From NCBI GenBank assembly GCA_012064415.1, contig SSNU01000042.1, positions 281,822 to 345,821 of the forward strand: a DNA stretch of 64,000 nt. The letters are read 5' to 3'. The stretch is from Gyrodactylus bullatarudis (lineage: Eukaryota > Platyhelminthes > Monogenea > Gyrodactylidea > Gyrodactylidae). A program made the position numbers and the translations under genes. Positions 11,216 to 22,607 of this stretch are shown here, piece after piece. The notes beneath the pieces are model-generated. The model had not been told where the DNA came from and made no database searches. It was given only the letters and a program-made list of their open reading frames with translations. Numbering within the stretch: position 1 is the first letter of the stretch; each line of letters starts with the position of its first letter.

Positions 11216-11578
11216 ATGAACAAGATCGAGATTAGCCCACAAGAGTTGAATGACACTAAACCAGTTCCACAATGGAAATCGGAAATAACCAAGAAAAAGG
11301 TGGAACGTGAACGCACCATGGATGTGGAACAGAGATGGGAACGCGCAATAAACTCAAATGGAGAAGGCACTCCAGACTGGATGAAGGAGACAGCAATGCG
11401 TAAGAAGCTCCAGCGTGACCTCCTCACGAAACAGGGCATCCCGCCATGGATGCAAGAGACACAGAGGAGGAATTCAGCCCTAACAAAAAAGATTAACGAA
11501 GCCAAGGAGTGTGCCCTGGAACAGGGGACTACTGAGAAAGACCTCATGGAAATTAAGCGACGTCAGAGTTGTCTATAG
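11216..11578 (+). CDS. Small charged protein with three PxWxxE-type motifs
   Basis: This 120-residue intronless ORF starts at an ATG and ends at TAG. Three similar motifs are spaced about 35-45 residues apart: VPQWKSEITKKK, TPDWMKETAMRKK and IPPWMQETQRRN, each followed by basic residues. The rest is highly charged and likely helical, with no signal peptide or membrane segment. The motif recalls the P-W-K-x-E-x-x-x-x-K repeats in phostensin/taperin-type actin or phosphatase-associated proteins, but that link is only a suggestion. An AATAAA lies near 11625. Codon use and the ordered repeats support a real gene. Confidence 0.6.
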   Translation: MNKIEISPQELNDTKPVPQWKSEITKKKVERERTMDVEQRWERAINSNGEGTPDWMKETAMRKKLQRDLLTKQGIPPWMQETQRRNSALTKKINEAKECALEQGTTEKDLMEIKRRQSCL

Positions 11579-12847
11579 TCCTCGTTGTTAATCCAAAACC
11601 CAAATCCAAAGAAGAGATTTATCAAATAAAGTTTTATTGTTTTCCATCTTGTTATTCTTGGAGCCTAATTTATTTACTCTGTAATACGAAGAGGGAAAAT
11701 AATTTATCAGCCTGTTCAAATAAAGGTCAACCAACTTGGTTTTCTCTAAAGGATAGAATAAAAGAGAGATTTTAAACATCAACAAGATACAAGTGTTTCA
11801 CTTTATTATAGAAAGAGGACTTAAAATCATAGATTCAATCGTGTTTATACATCTCCGGACTCACTTATCACTGAATGAGTTATAAGGGAGAAGGACATTT
11901 ATTAGGCACTACAAGAGTTGTATCGGATTACACGACCTGTTTTTTGTGTTGCTCACTTTTACGTTTGAAGAAAAAATTATTTTCATCAAAAATAATCCTA
12001 CTTTTACGTGGATAAACTTCTGGTAAAAGATGGAAACTTTGTCATAACTGCAAAAAATAAACAAGTGGGTAGGCTTAACATCGGTTTGTGTAGGCGTTCC
12101 GATCAGAGTTCCTTCTCTATCCTTCCATTAGACATGTTAAGTTTTATTGATTATCTAGTTTAGTTCTTGTATGCAATGAAAACATTAGAAATTTCAGACA
12201 GCAATTCTTTTATTTTTCTCTTGTATTCAATGCAAAAATTGATGATTGACATAGGCTAGAATGTTTCCGCTGAGAGAATGATGTAAACGATGTGAAGTGG
12301 GGAATAAACCATCTTTGAGGCATAATGTCTAGATTTAATGATTTGATCGTAAGAGTTGGAATGAAAATATCATACCTCCTTAATTTCAGATCTTTCTAAC
12401 CGCTTTAGATCTTCGAAATTGATAAAGAAGTTTGAAAAATTTTGTCAGATTGAGTTTTTCTTTTTATTTTAACATCTCATCGATTCTTTTAAAGTGAGAT
12501 TTTCTGTAATAAAATAGCATTTTTTTGTTAGACAAAACACTTATATTTCAATAAAATGATAATTACAAATAAATGTAATATAACCTTTAAGAGGTTCTCA
12601 TTAAAAAATGTAAAAGGAATGAAAATAGATAAAAATAATGTTCAATCAAATTCATCAATTTGGAGAGTGTGAAAAGTTATCATAAAATGCATTAAATATG
12701 AAAAACTAGTGTCTGCAAGCAAAACGAAAATCATCTGGTCAATGAAGATATGAATAAAGAGTAAAGAATTAGTGTAATCCAATTTTGATCTAATGTGAGA
12801 CATGAGTAATTCAAGATTAGTCAGGTCATCACAATCAGACAGATCAT
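11579..12847. other. Gene-free AT-rich stretch
   Basis: Apart from the probable 3' UTR of the preceding gene (AATAAA near 11625), I see no supported coding, RNA or repeat feature. Confidence 0.5.
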
Positions 12848-13400
12848 ATTTTAACTTAATAGCGTTGAAAGTAGATTCATATTTAGAAGATTCCTTAGGT
12901 TATAATTATTCTCAGAAATAGAATAAGACTCGTAAAATTTTTTGACTATGAATGCAAATCTACGAACCCAGAGAGGGTTAATCCCTGAGATCGAGATAAG
13001 CGCATTGTACGAGTCCAGATGGGGATATAGAGAATGTAGAAATCTATATTGCACCTACTCAATTGTTAGAGATTGAGCATTATTCAAATTAGGTAGAAGA
13101 GGGAACATGTAGTCGAAAAGAGGAAATACCAATGACTTGTAAGCTTTTAGTCTTACTTCACCGGATTTAGAGAATTTTCTTATAGAATATATTATAGTAT
13201 TTATTCTAGGGATGTTAATGAGAGGATATAATTTTAAACTAGACGATATACTGAAACCTAGATCCAAAGTTGAGGAGACAATTTCTCCAGGAAGTAGAAG
13301 CGATTCCATGAGGGTTGCAGGGAGACCAGATGGGAGCATAATTTTGCATTTATCTCTATTGATTTAGAGCCCCATGGCCTCAAGAGAATTATCGTCTTCT
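12848..13400 (-). mobile_element. Decayed non-LTR (LINE) reverse transcriptase fragment
   Basis: One minus-strand frame reads, with two in-frame stops, as the thumb-side end of a LINE reverse transcriptase. It has an INRDKCKIML segment, then DLGFSISSSLKLYPLIN, then LKAYKSLVFPLFDYMFPLLPN, a stop, and VQYRFLHSLYPHLDSYNALI followed by LWVRRFAF. This order is the usual 'GL.iN..K', 'LG...', 'LY..LV.P.leY', 'iE.vQ..f', 'L..RR' pattern of jockey/CR1-type elements. No endonuclease domain or 3' tail was found. It is a dead fragment; the clade is not determined. Confidence 0.75.
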
Positions 13401-16400
13401 TATGTAGGAATTCTCTCTCTATGTGTAGAATTTTTGAGATTATCTCTGGAATGCGTGGAAAAACAAAATCCCATGACTACGTCTTATCATCACGAATAAA
13501 AAAGTAAAATTTCCCACGAGTATAACGGATTGTTAAAATGAAAATAATTTCTACACTAAAATAGTAGCTGGCCAATCTGTACGAGTCTGTACAAGTCGGA
13601 TGAGTCACTGGTTTTTTAAATCAGTGTGATTAGTTTGATGAACGCCTTTCACAAATTCCTTGGGGACATCCAATTCTAAGCTTGATGAAGTCACAAAAAA
13701 TGAATTAAGTGTTACACGGCTTCTTTGAGTATTTTCGACAAAAAGAAAGATTTATCCTAGCAACTTACTTAAAGAATATGTTTTGGCATCCGCCAAATCG
13801 GTTAGTTTTTGGCGTGTGACAAGATTCCTTCAGATTGTCTTGAGTCTTGGGTTGGCCATTTTTAGACTTGATCTGAGATTCATTCTCACGAAGGAGCATT
13901 TTCAGGCTAAAGAAGAAACAAGCTTGAATTTCAAAATAATTAAAAGTTTATCAGACTCTAAAAGGAAGGCTCAAAATAGTTTAAAAGATGCTTTACTTTC
14001 GATTATAGCCCAGAGAGAAGATGTTAAATGTCGGAAAATTATGGAATATAAGACCTACGAAAAATGTTCAACTGAAAAAAATCTAATTTTTGGTGTCTGT
14101 TAGAAGGAAATAAAGAAATTTATATTGGAAAATTGGACAGATCGGTTGTAGACACTTTTCCCATCTCGCTGTGGAAGACTAGTATTTCCAGACAAGAAAG
14201 GGGAAAAAGAAATCAAGAGATTAATTACACGAGAGATTATAGAGGGGAGGAGAGGTGAATTTTCGCGTTCTTTTGGTGATCCACACACTTGTCCTTATCA
14301 AAACACTTGAAGTTGGCGGAAAGACCACAATTGGGATGAAGTTTGAGAAGTTTATTAACCCTTGCCCTGTACTGGGGTCCATACGGATCCCAATAATATT
14401 TTGATTTTCAATTGTAATATTCTTTCTAAAGTTAGACAAATAATTATTTTTTCTAATCCTCATGATACTATCATTGAACGAATATTTACTTAGATAAACA
14501 GATGGTATTGAAGCTGTATTAAAAAAATAATTTTCCAAATTTTCAAATCAATTTCAGACTCTGAAATTCAGAGTACAAGCTGGCCAAAGGAGGTTTTTTC
14601 ATTTTTTATCAATAATTTTTCAAATGATTAAGGAAAATCACGTGATACTAAAAATCAGAGAAAAGAAGTTGAGTATAGGCCACATTAATCATAATTAGCT
14701 TTACATTGCGTTTCCTATATGTATTCCTGATCGGAATTTTCTACGGTCTTATACGAACATCTTAGAGAGTAGCTGGTTAAACCCAAATAATGATGCTATG
14801 ATATATTGTTATTAGATTCTTTCTCGGGAATATCTGATCATTCCTTGTCCAAAAAGTGAGACATTCTCGAGTGTATCTTACAAAAAGTACTTTAATCCCA
14901 TAGTAACGAGTGGAATTATTTCATGTACGCCTGTGTTAATTCTATTCTTGGCTGTAATCTCGACTCTTTGTTCATTGCATTGGACGTGATATTGGTGTGT
15001 TAAATGTCTGTCTCAATGTTTCAATGTAAAAGAGAAATCAAAAGTTGATTTTTAGGATACCGAATAGACAAGGGAACTCTTCAATTTTCAGGCATCTTGG
15101 ATCATAAAATTCTCAACCAGTAAAATAGATCAAAAGAAATCAAAATTCGATTTTCACTAGATGACGGAGTGATTCTCAACATCTGATTCAGCATAAACTT
15201 TTGATCAATTCTCACTTTGAAATCAGCAAAAAATGCCAATTTGGCACTAACTCTAGATTTGTAATATGGCATAGTTTTTATAAAGAATTAATTTTTTCAT
15301 CGTGTGGGCCTCAAAAATCTAGATTTCAAACACTTTATTTGGATATGGTTTGGGTAGGGTTGTGCGTGACCCCTCTTTTTATCACCATGACTCTTATTTC
15401 TCCAATGATCAAAGATATATTGGTATTGATCCATGACGATTAGGGGTTTAAAAGTGCAAACTTTATCTATAAACCATTATTTCCGGTAGAATTATCAGTC
15501 TTATCTCTTATTCTTCAATGGTCAAAGTGGTTAAAACTAAACTAAAGAAATGATATGATCTCAACTCATAGTTTGGTTTGTAGAAAGCGGCAAATATTTT
15601 TAACATTCGGATGTGCAGAGCTCATTTAATAGAGAGTTTTTCAATGCAATAAAGTTCCTATTAAACCATGTATTCTAAATTTTACCCATAATCGCAATTG
15701 AAAATGTCGAATGAATTTTTCTACTACAATCGATTAAAATCTAAATTTTAAAATGCAATTTTTACAGAAATAGGCTCGTAAGGTGTTTTTAATCAGCACT
15801 GCATATTTTAGTAAAATATTCCGGTTTGGGATTTGTTGGAAGATGTTTGGGAAAATGTTTTAAAAATTTCGAATTTAATTTTGATAATTGGCATTTTCCA
15901 AGTTAGATCTAACAGATTCACATTGCAGCCGAAACATTGTCCGGAAGAAAAAAGAAATTTGACTCGCCCCCTAATGGTTACTAACCTTTGGTTAGTTATA
16001 AATAAAATAACTCTGAGTGTGTATAAATATCTTTATAGCTAATTAACAAGAAATCAATGATAATTTGAAGCTTCTAGTTATTGGAAGTCAACAGGAGAGC
16101 TCTGAGATTACTTTTTTATTCAGGTTTATCGAAAGTTTATTCATGAGAAAAGAATAAAATCTCTTTTTTCTCTTAGAATGGCCTAGTTAGGAGACAGCTA
16201 AAGCAAATTCTAACCCTGCTAATTGGTAAATTATTCTGGATTTGGAGGAAATCACATTTGTTACGCTAAAAATCGATAAAGAATTTAATCAGCTTTGAAA
16301 TGTGCTATTTGCCAACCATTAATGAACCAAGACATGGAAAATTGAAAAGAATTTTATATATATGAATACCTTTACTATTGAAAACTACAGTCGGAACCGA

Positions 16401-18486
16401 AACTCAATAGTCACCCCTGTACGAAAGAATTAGATCGTAATATATCGCGATCATGTTTTTATTGAATATCTCTATTTTTAGGTTTCTTATAAGGGATATA
16501 TTACAATTAAATGATACCAAAAATTCATTTATTTATTAAAAAATATTCTTGAACCTTTTGTCTGATCCTAAGCCAGCCGTAGGGATACTGATGAATAAAA
16601 TTTGCAACCCAAAATTTATCAGATTGAAATAATTTATGCAAGGATAAAAAATTACAGACATTTATGTTTGAAACTGTATGCATTGAGTTATATGCACTAA
16701 ATCTTAGAATAATTTGAGATTCTTCCGATCAGATTAAGGAATACAGTCATGTATAAATTTTAAAAGTTTTTATTCCTACTATTCATTTATGACCCTGGGA
16801 AGTAGGTTTTCAAAATAAAAACGTTTTAAACAAAAAATCAACTCTCTTTGAATAAGTGTAGCGCGAGGTTGACGAATTCTAGAGCCATGATCTTTGCGTA
16901 TTCCAGGAGATTAATAAATTTCCTATCGAATGGGGGTGGTAAACAAAGTATTTTCTGATGCTTGAATGAATAATAATGAGTTGATAAAATGACGTGTGAT
17001 AGAATTATCACTTTAAGGGTTAATAGACGAAATTTTGAAATAAACTCTAATTCTCAAATTACACTGAGTGATTAGATAGAAATGGTTTCTAACAGATCAA
17101 ATCCGATTGAAGAAGAAGATGACGAAGTTTCCATCAAACCAAATGTATCACATCACAAATTTCCATTGATTTTCAAGTGTAGTAAAAATGATTGAGAAAT
17201 CGAAATCCAACGCCCAAGCATAATTGATTCTCTTGTCTAATTTTGATCCTGGAAAAAAAAGATTAAAGTTCAAAAAAATTTGTTTTCTTCAAACTGTAGA
17301 GATAGAGTAGGCAATATGTTCTGTATTCCAAAAGGTCTTGATCAAATTTATCAGAAAGAATAAGAACTCTTTCTTGGACATTTAATTTTGAAAACGTGAA
17401 AGTCATTCTCACTTATGTCATGTCCACAATATCCCACACGGACATAATAAAACAACGAAATTCACAATGAAGGCCCTCTTGATGATAAGAACTACTATTT
17501 TTGAGGATAAAACTTGGGAAATTCATTAAATGATCAAGATATTCCAGATTTTAGTGATTGCGTAGTAAATATTCATTGAAAATGGAGCGGCGATTTGAAA
17601 AGCATGATTTTCAAAACTAAATGACATAATGACGAATCATTTTCGATACATGCTTCAATACAAAGTAAGAACTGATAATTCTATCAGAATTAGTTGGTAC
17701 AAAAATGAGGCTGAAAATATCACCCTAATGTACATGATATCGGGAATAAGCATTTATGAGTTTAATATATCATCTTAGATTCACATATTGATTTCAAAAT
17801 GTAATGTGTAACGTATCCATACATAGAATGACCTCATCTTGTCCTATTACATTTTTCATTTGGTCATGGACAAATGGTTTTTCTACTTTAATACTAATTA
17901 TCATTATTAAGAGGTCACGTGTAATGTTTTTATTCGATTTAAAAAAACGTAATAGGACACTTGTTTAAACCAACAGTTTCAGTTTTACCTTTGTTTATCA
18001 ATAAGTATTAGTAATGATTTATTCGTAATTTTAAAATATATTTTATATCATTTAGTTACTTTTAAGTAGTTATACTACAAAAGAACTTATTCCATTACTA
18101 ACATTGTGATTTTCTTTTATCTTGTTGGTCTTTGAAAGTATTTCGGGCAAAATATCATGTGTTTACCGCTTCTTGTTTTCACATCAATTTTAGGACGAAT
18201 ATAATGTTAACAAAAAATGAAATAATAGCGTATTATTGGAAGCTCGCGGAGCATTAGATTCAGGATCAAAATCTGTGCAAGATATTGAACCATGGAACTA
18301 GCTTAGAATAGAGCTTTCAATTCTGAGGAAGATCAAACTTCAAATTTCATACATATAATTGAAATAAACCTTTTGGTGTTCTTATGATTCTGTATAAATG
18401 AAGTCACTCATATTTAGTGGACGCTTTCTTTCGCTGTCCAGTTTATTTCATTCAAATTTTGTTCAAGTCAGTATAGACACACGCAT
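13401..18486. other. Long gene-poor AT-rich region
   Basis: This 5-kb region has only short ORFs with no recognisable domain. One, at 13783-14103 (plus), is open for 106 codons but begins at a non-ATG codon and resembles nothing I know. A copy of a dispersed repeat lies at 16780-16965. I see no tRNA, tandem repeat or other gene. Confidence 0.5.
16780..16965 (+). repeat. Dispersed repeat, copy 1 (second copy near 50200)
   Basis: This segment shares ordered blocks with 50205-50312: TTTATGACC.TGGGAA, AAATCAACT.TCTTTGA, ATTTCCTAT.GAA, and GGGGGT followed by ACAAAGTATTTTC. The copy here is longer, so one has an internal deletion or the other an insertion. The family type is unknown. Confidence 0.6.
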
Positions 18487-18744
18487 TCATTCCTTCACAC
18501 ATCTCTCAACGCATTCCTCCATAGTAGGGAATAAATTATCTTCAGCAGTCGGCGGTTTATTACCAGTGTAGAAGTTAACGTAACATTGGTTCTTATCCCA
18601 TCGATATGAGTAGACAACGTAATATCCTCGTCCATTACCAGAATTGTAGCCTAAGGAACAGGGATTCTTCTTCCTATTGATCAGCCAGAGAGCGTCCAGG
18701 ACACACGTCAGAATTAAGATGATTATCAGTTTCTTTGAGAACAT
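18487..18744 (-). CDS. Secreted single Kunitz-type domain protein with four cysteines
   Basis: This 85-residue protein starts at ATG 18742-18744 with a clear signal peptide (MFSKKLIIILILTCVLDALW). A single Kunitz-like domain follows. Framework cysteines C1 (NPCSLG), C3 (KNQCYVNFYTGN), C5 (MEECVERC) and C6 are present, but the second and fourth cysteines are missing, as in domain 1 of the two genes to the right. The C2-C4 disulfide braces the inhibitory loop in classical Kunitz inhibitors, so this may not be a standard tight protease inhibitor. Kunitz folds occur in protease inhibitors, channel ligands and matrix proteins. The target is unknown. Confidence 0.82.
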   Translation of the reverse strand: MFSKKLIIILILTCVLDALWLINRKKNPCSLGYNSGNGRGYYVVYSYRWDKNQCYVNFYTGNKPPTAEDNLFPTMEECVERCVKE

Positions 18745-19929
18745 TCGGTCTCCACCAAGAGTATTTCAGGCTTTATTACTTGGAATACGTGAAGAATTCA
18801 AGTTTTCTTGAAAATTCAGTAGATTTTTGTGATTTCATTGAACATTTATATATAAAAATATTTGTTTGTTTTCACGTGACTACAATCATAAAACTATGTA
18901 GGTAAATACTCAAATTTCCACACCTAAATTAAACATGTCGAATCCAATATTTTAGAGAGGTCAAATATACAACAAATCATAATAAAACAATTTTCATTGG
19001 ACGAAAGTAGAAATTACGATTTCTTGATCTTTAATATTTACTCAAGTTCCAGATTGAGATAGTCAATTGCCAGAGTAGATGAAACGCTTATAATCCGATT
19101 TCCTCATCAATTCTAAAAGGATTACGAGATTATAAAAAGACTTGGCTCTACGAAAACAGTACCATCATTCACAATAAATCGAAAATAAATCAAGAATGAA
19201 CTTTTTGGTATCTCTGAATAATTTCCAAATTACACACTTTAATCATGGGAGAGTTGAATCATTAGTGAAATACTCACCTATTCAATGGGAACAATTGTCC
19301 TTTATCTGTGTTGTCTAGTGTGTATTTGAATCCCATACTTCATCTTCATTACAGTCATTACCTTTTACTGTTCTATTTGGATCGAATGGTTTTTACATTG
19401 ATTCTATTCTGGAAGAAGCCATATTAGACAAGTTGGTTTATCCTTTAATAGAGTTATTCGTGTTACCCTTTTTGCAAATTTATAAATGTATCTCGATTGA
19501 TATAGTTTAGGACTGATGAAATTCATTGGGCCATATTTCCCAGTCCATTTGACCTAAATTGTAATTTTATTGGAGTAGAAGCAACTATTATATTTTCTCG
19601 ACCAATCACATTAGAGTATGATTCAACCAATAGTAATTCAGTCATCTGAAACCAATAATAATCTCAATCAATAATATCAGTGTTTATTCAACACCTAGGT
19701 CGTTGAGAAAAATTTGGTCCAGAACTAGAATTGCTAAATGTTTCATGATTCTATTGAAAAGTGTCTCATTCAAATAGAAAAAGTATTACCGATTGAGCTT
19801 CAACATCTGTGTGAATTGATCAGAGAGAATTTTTGAAATTTTTTCTTGAAAACCTTGAATTCCATAGCTAGCAAGAGAATATTTATATTGAGACAGTGGA
19901 TAGGATTTGATCTGAGGTGTCTTGAAAAT
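18745..19929. other. Gap within Kunitz cluster
   Basis: This AT-rich spacer separates divergently read Kunitz genes. A TATATATAAA-like run near 18848-18862 could serve transcription of the minus-strand gene but is about 100 bp from its ATG. I see no other gene. Confidence 0.4.
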
Positions 19930-20416
19930 ATGTTTATCATATTAGCCTTTTTTACCATATTTGGAATGGTAGTTGTGGAAGGAATTCTCAGTTCGAAAAA
20001 TTACCTGTCAATCTGTAAAAAACCTCCTGGTTATGGATCTGGGTACAAAAATGAAGAAAAATGGTATTATGATGATAGTAGAAGAGATTGCTTCCGATTC
20101 ACATACCAAGGTAACGATTATGGAGATGAAAATAGGTTCAGTTCGTATGAGGAATGTAGAAAGCATTGCATGGGTAAGAGATTTGTTAAGTTGACTTTTT
20201 TCCTGAAAAACAGTTAAAGATAGCAAATGTAAAAAGTCTAGAGGATCAAAATGTTCAGGAAATGGCTTGAGCTTTCACTATGACGACGAGAAAAATGAGT
20301 GTGAACTTACTGAGTGTGATTATAACCACAAGAAGAACTTCATGAACGAACGTGAATGCAGGGAAGCCTGTGTCTGTAAGTTTTCAGCTTTTCTATTTTT
20401 TCCAGTTTCCTCATAG
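19930..20416 (+). CDS. Secreted two-domain Kunitz protein A
   Basis: Exon 1 is 19930-20173 and the second exon starts at 20214, after a 40-nt intron. The ATG at 19930 gives a signal peptide (MFIILAFFTIFGMVVVEG); the frame is open upstream but has no nearer ATG. Domain 1 (ICKKPPG, RRDCFRFTYQGND, YEECRKHC) has C1, C3, C5 and C6 only. Domain 2, in the second exon, has six cysteines, with C1-x7-C2, C2-x15-C3 and an unusually short C3-x4-C4. The tail is ambiguous: a 30-nt GT-AG stretch at 20376-20405 is a multiple of three, and both the spliced and unspliced forms end at TAG 20414-20416 (138 or 148 residues). It shares architecture with the minus-strand gene at 21167-21621. Confidence 0.8.
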
Positions 20417-21166
20417 ACGAAGAATCAGAGAGACTTGTCGTCAAGATTAAATAAAGAAATTTAGCTCAACCAAGTTATTTCTTGTTTGTGAAAAGAGAGT
20501 TGATAAATTCTAAAAGGTAGATTACTCAATACAGGTTCTTACACAAATGAAAATACAAGGCCTACCTAATAAAATTGAAAGACACATAAAATCTTAACCT
20601 GCCCATTTAGTTTTTGAAATTTTGAAATACCCGGTCATACAAATTATATAAATGGGTGTAGGATATGACAAGTTATGTTGAGATTTCTTGAAAAAAGATT
20701 TTGTTCTGAGAGATATGTACGAACATTGGTTATGAGCTGGGTTACTCAAAGTCATATTAAATCTAGAAAGAAGATGATCCTACTTACTTCACTGATGAGA
20801 CCTTATTCGTGAAATAACTGGCATTATTTCTTGATTGAAAAAGACTATTTCTACAGTGTAGAATCTACAATAACATAGTAATAAAGTCAATGCTTGATTG
20901 TTAGTGCATTCAACAGTAAAATCTGGTCTGGCCACGTGCGAATAAACAAAAAGGAATGTCAAAAGAAGTTTACGTTAAAAAGAATGTTGAGAACTGCTCT
21001 ACTCAGGTACGTTTCTATAAAATTATTCTATAAAATAAACATAGGAAAAGATAATAAAAACTATTGCCACACAGGTTCTTATCTTAAGTTCTTAAACCGG
21101 GGAATAATTCGTAGCTGAAAAGGCAGCATGCTTGGTGATCACAAAAATATTTTATTGCACAACATT
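20417..21166. other. Spacer between the two-domain Kunitz genes
   Basis: There is no complete gene. The segment 20721-20770 is a diverged copy of 21911-21960, on the far side of Kunitz gene B, which suggests local duplication. A short ORF at 20894-21118 has a KKECQKKF stretch but no domain. Confidence 0.4.
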
Positions 21167-21621
21167 TCAACCCCGAATGCATTCCCTTGTGCATTCATCT
21201 TCACTGATAAAGCTATCTTTTCTGTCATATTTACAATCACTGACTTGGCAATAGCCTCCCCTCTCATTGTAGTAATAACTAAACCCATTACTCGTAGATT
21301 TGCACTGTCTCCTGTAGGATTTCATACACCTTTCAGGCTCTAAAAGATAATACAATAATAGTTCTCACTCATGCATGTTCTCAAGCAGGTCTCTTCATCT
21401 GGAAATCTATTGGCTTCCTCGCCTAGATCATTGCCAGAATAGATAAACTTTTGGCATAGGCCTAAATCAATGTTGTAGAACCAGTAAATTTCTACTTCAT
21501 CATCAGGACCAGACCCTGAATCGAGGGCTAGAAGGCAGACATTGACTTTCTTTTGCGTCTGGGTGAAGAATAAACCGAAACACACCAGACTATGGAACAG
21601 GACGAAAAGTATCACTTTCAT
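21167..21621 (-). CDS. Secreted two-domain Kunitz protein B
   Basis: Exons 21369-21621 and 21167-21339 are joined across a 29-nt GT-AG intron (21340-21368), giving 141 residues. I chose the ATG at 21619-21621 because it starts a signal peptide (MKVILFVLFHSLVCFGLFF); an ORF continues upstream. Domain 1 has C1 (VNVCLLALDSGSG), C3 (GLCQKFIYSGNDLG), C5 and C6 (ETCLRTC) and lacks C2 and C4. Domain 2 has all six cysteines, with C1-x7-C2 and a short C3-x4-C4 (YCQVSDC), ending DECTRECIRG. The intron falls at the same place as in gene A, right after domain 1. The paralogy is clear; the function is unknown. Confidence 0.85.
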
Positions 21622-22607
21622 TATATTTTTATCTTTCCAAAAGGTTACCATACGAAATAAACCGTAATTTATAAGCTCCTTTAGAATAAGAGACATCTGT
21701 TCTCAGATAAATAACAGGAGGAATTCTTAGCATCTCTTAAAATTCAGTTTACAAAAGTCGATAGAATCTGAAAATCGGATCAGTTCTAAAAATGATCTAA
21801 AATTAGTTTTACTGTGAGATCATCCAAATGTTTCGACCGTGATTGTCTTCACGCGTCCTTCTTCAGTGGTACGATATACTCAGTATACACGAGTTTATAT
21901 TCTTCTTAGAAAACATTGGTTTTGAGTTGGCTCATCGAAGTCATATTGAATCAATAAAGAATAGTTAGGAACACGAATATTTTACAAGTCTAGTCTGGTA
22001 TGATTTTAAAAAACCTGAGGAAAATTCTGGTTCCTCTGAACTTGCTTATATTATGTAATGTTGGTCTTAAAAATCAGTATTCAATATCTCTAAATCAATA
22101 AAACCTTGAAAAAATGGTCCAATTTTATTCAGATCTATTTTTTCACATGGGTTCTTTTCTTAGTACTCAATTCATTCAAATGTTTGTGTTCCTGACTTTC
22201 TAGGGAAAAATATTGAGATTTGTTCTTTCCTTAAAATTTATGATCAAGATCAACACTATAGATCATAAATTTGACCCCGTTTTATAATGACATCAATTGA
22301 CTGAATAATATATCGAGTTAAAGAGCGTTTAAAATAAGATTTACCAGATACGATTCATATCTAAACAGTTAAATGGAATTAAATTTAAACCGCTAGTAAG
22401 CGCATAGTTGTGTTCAATAAATTTTGAGTTTAAAACACTTTAAATACTCTTTATAGGAGTTTCAAGAATCAGGCACAAACTGTGTTGAAACCCATGTACT
22501 GTATTGACAACACTACGATTTGCTGCTTCATTAACTAGGAATTTTATTTAACTGAAAAAGGGACCTTTAATTTAAATCAATGAAAGTGACTATAGAAAAA
22601 AAACAAG
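21622..22607. other. Gap between Kunitz cluster and tandem-repeat protein gene
   Basis: This AT-rich sequence contains the diverged duplicate at 21911-21960 noted with the Kunitz genes. I see nothing else. Confidence 0.4.

Noticed and set aside
13783..14103. 106-codon open frame
   Set aside because: It begins at a non-ATG codon, has no recognisable domain, and lies in AT-rich sequence near a dead LINE.
20894..21118. Possible third partial Kunitz domain (KKECQKKF)
   Set aside because: Only one cysteine-Phe motif fits. The remaining cysteines and the signal peptide are absent.
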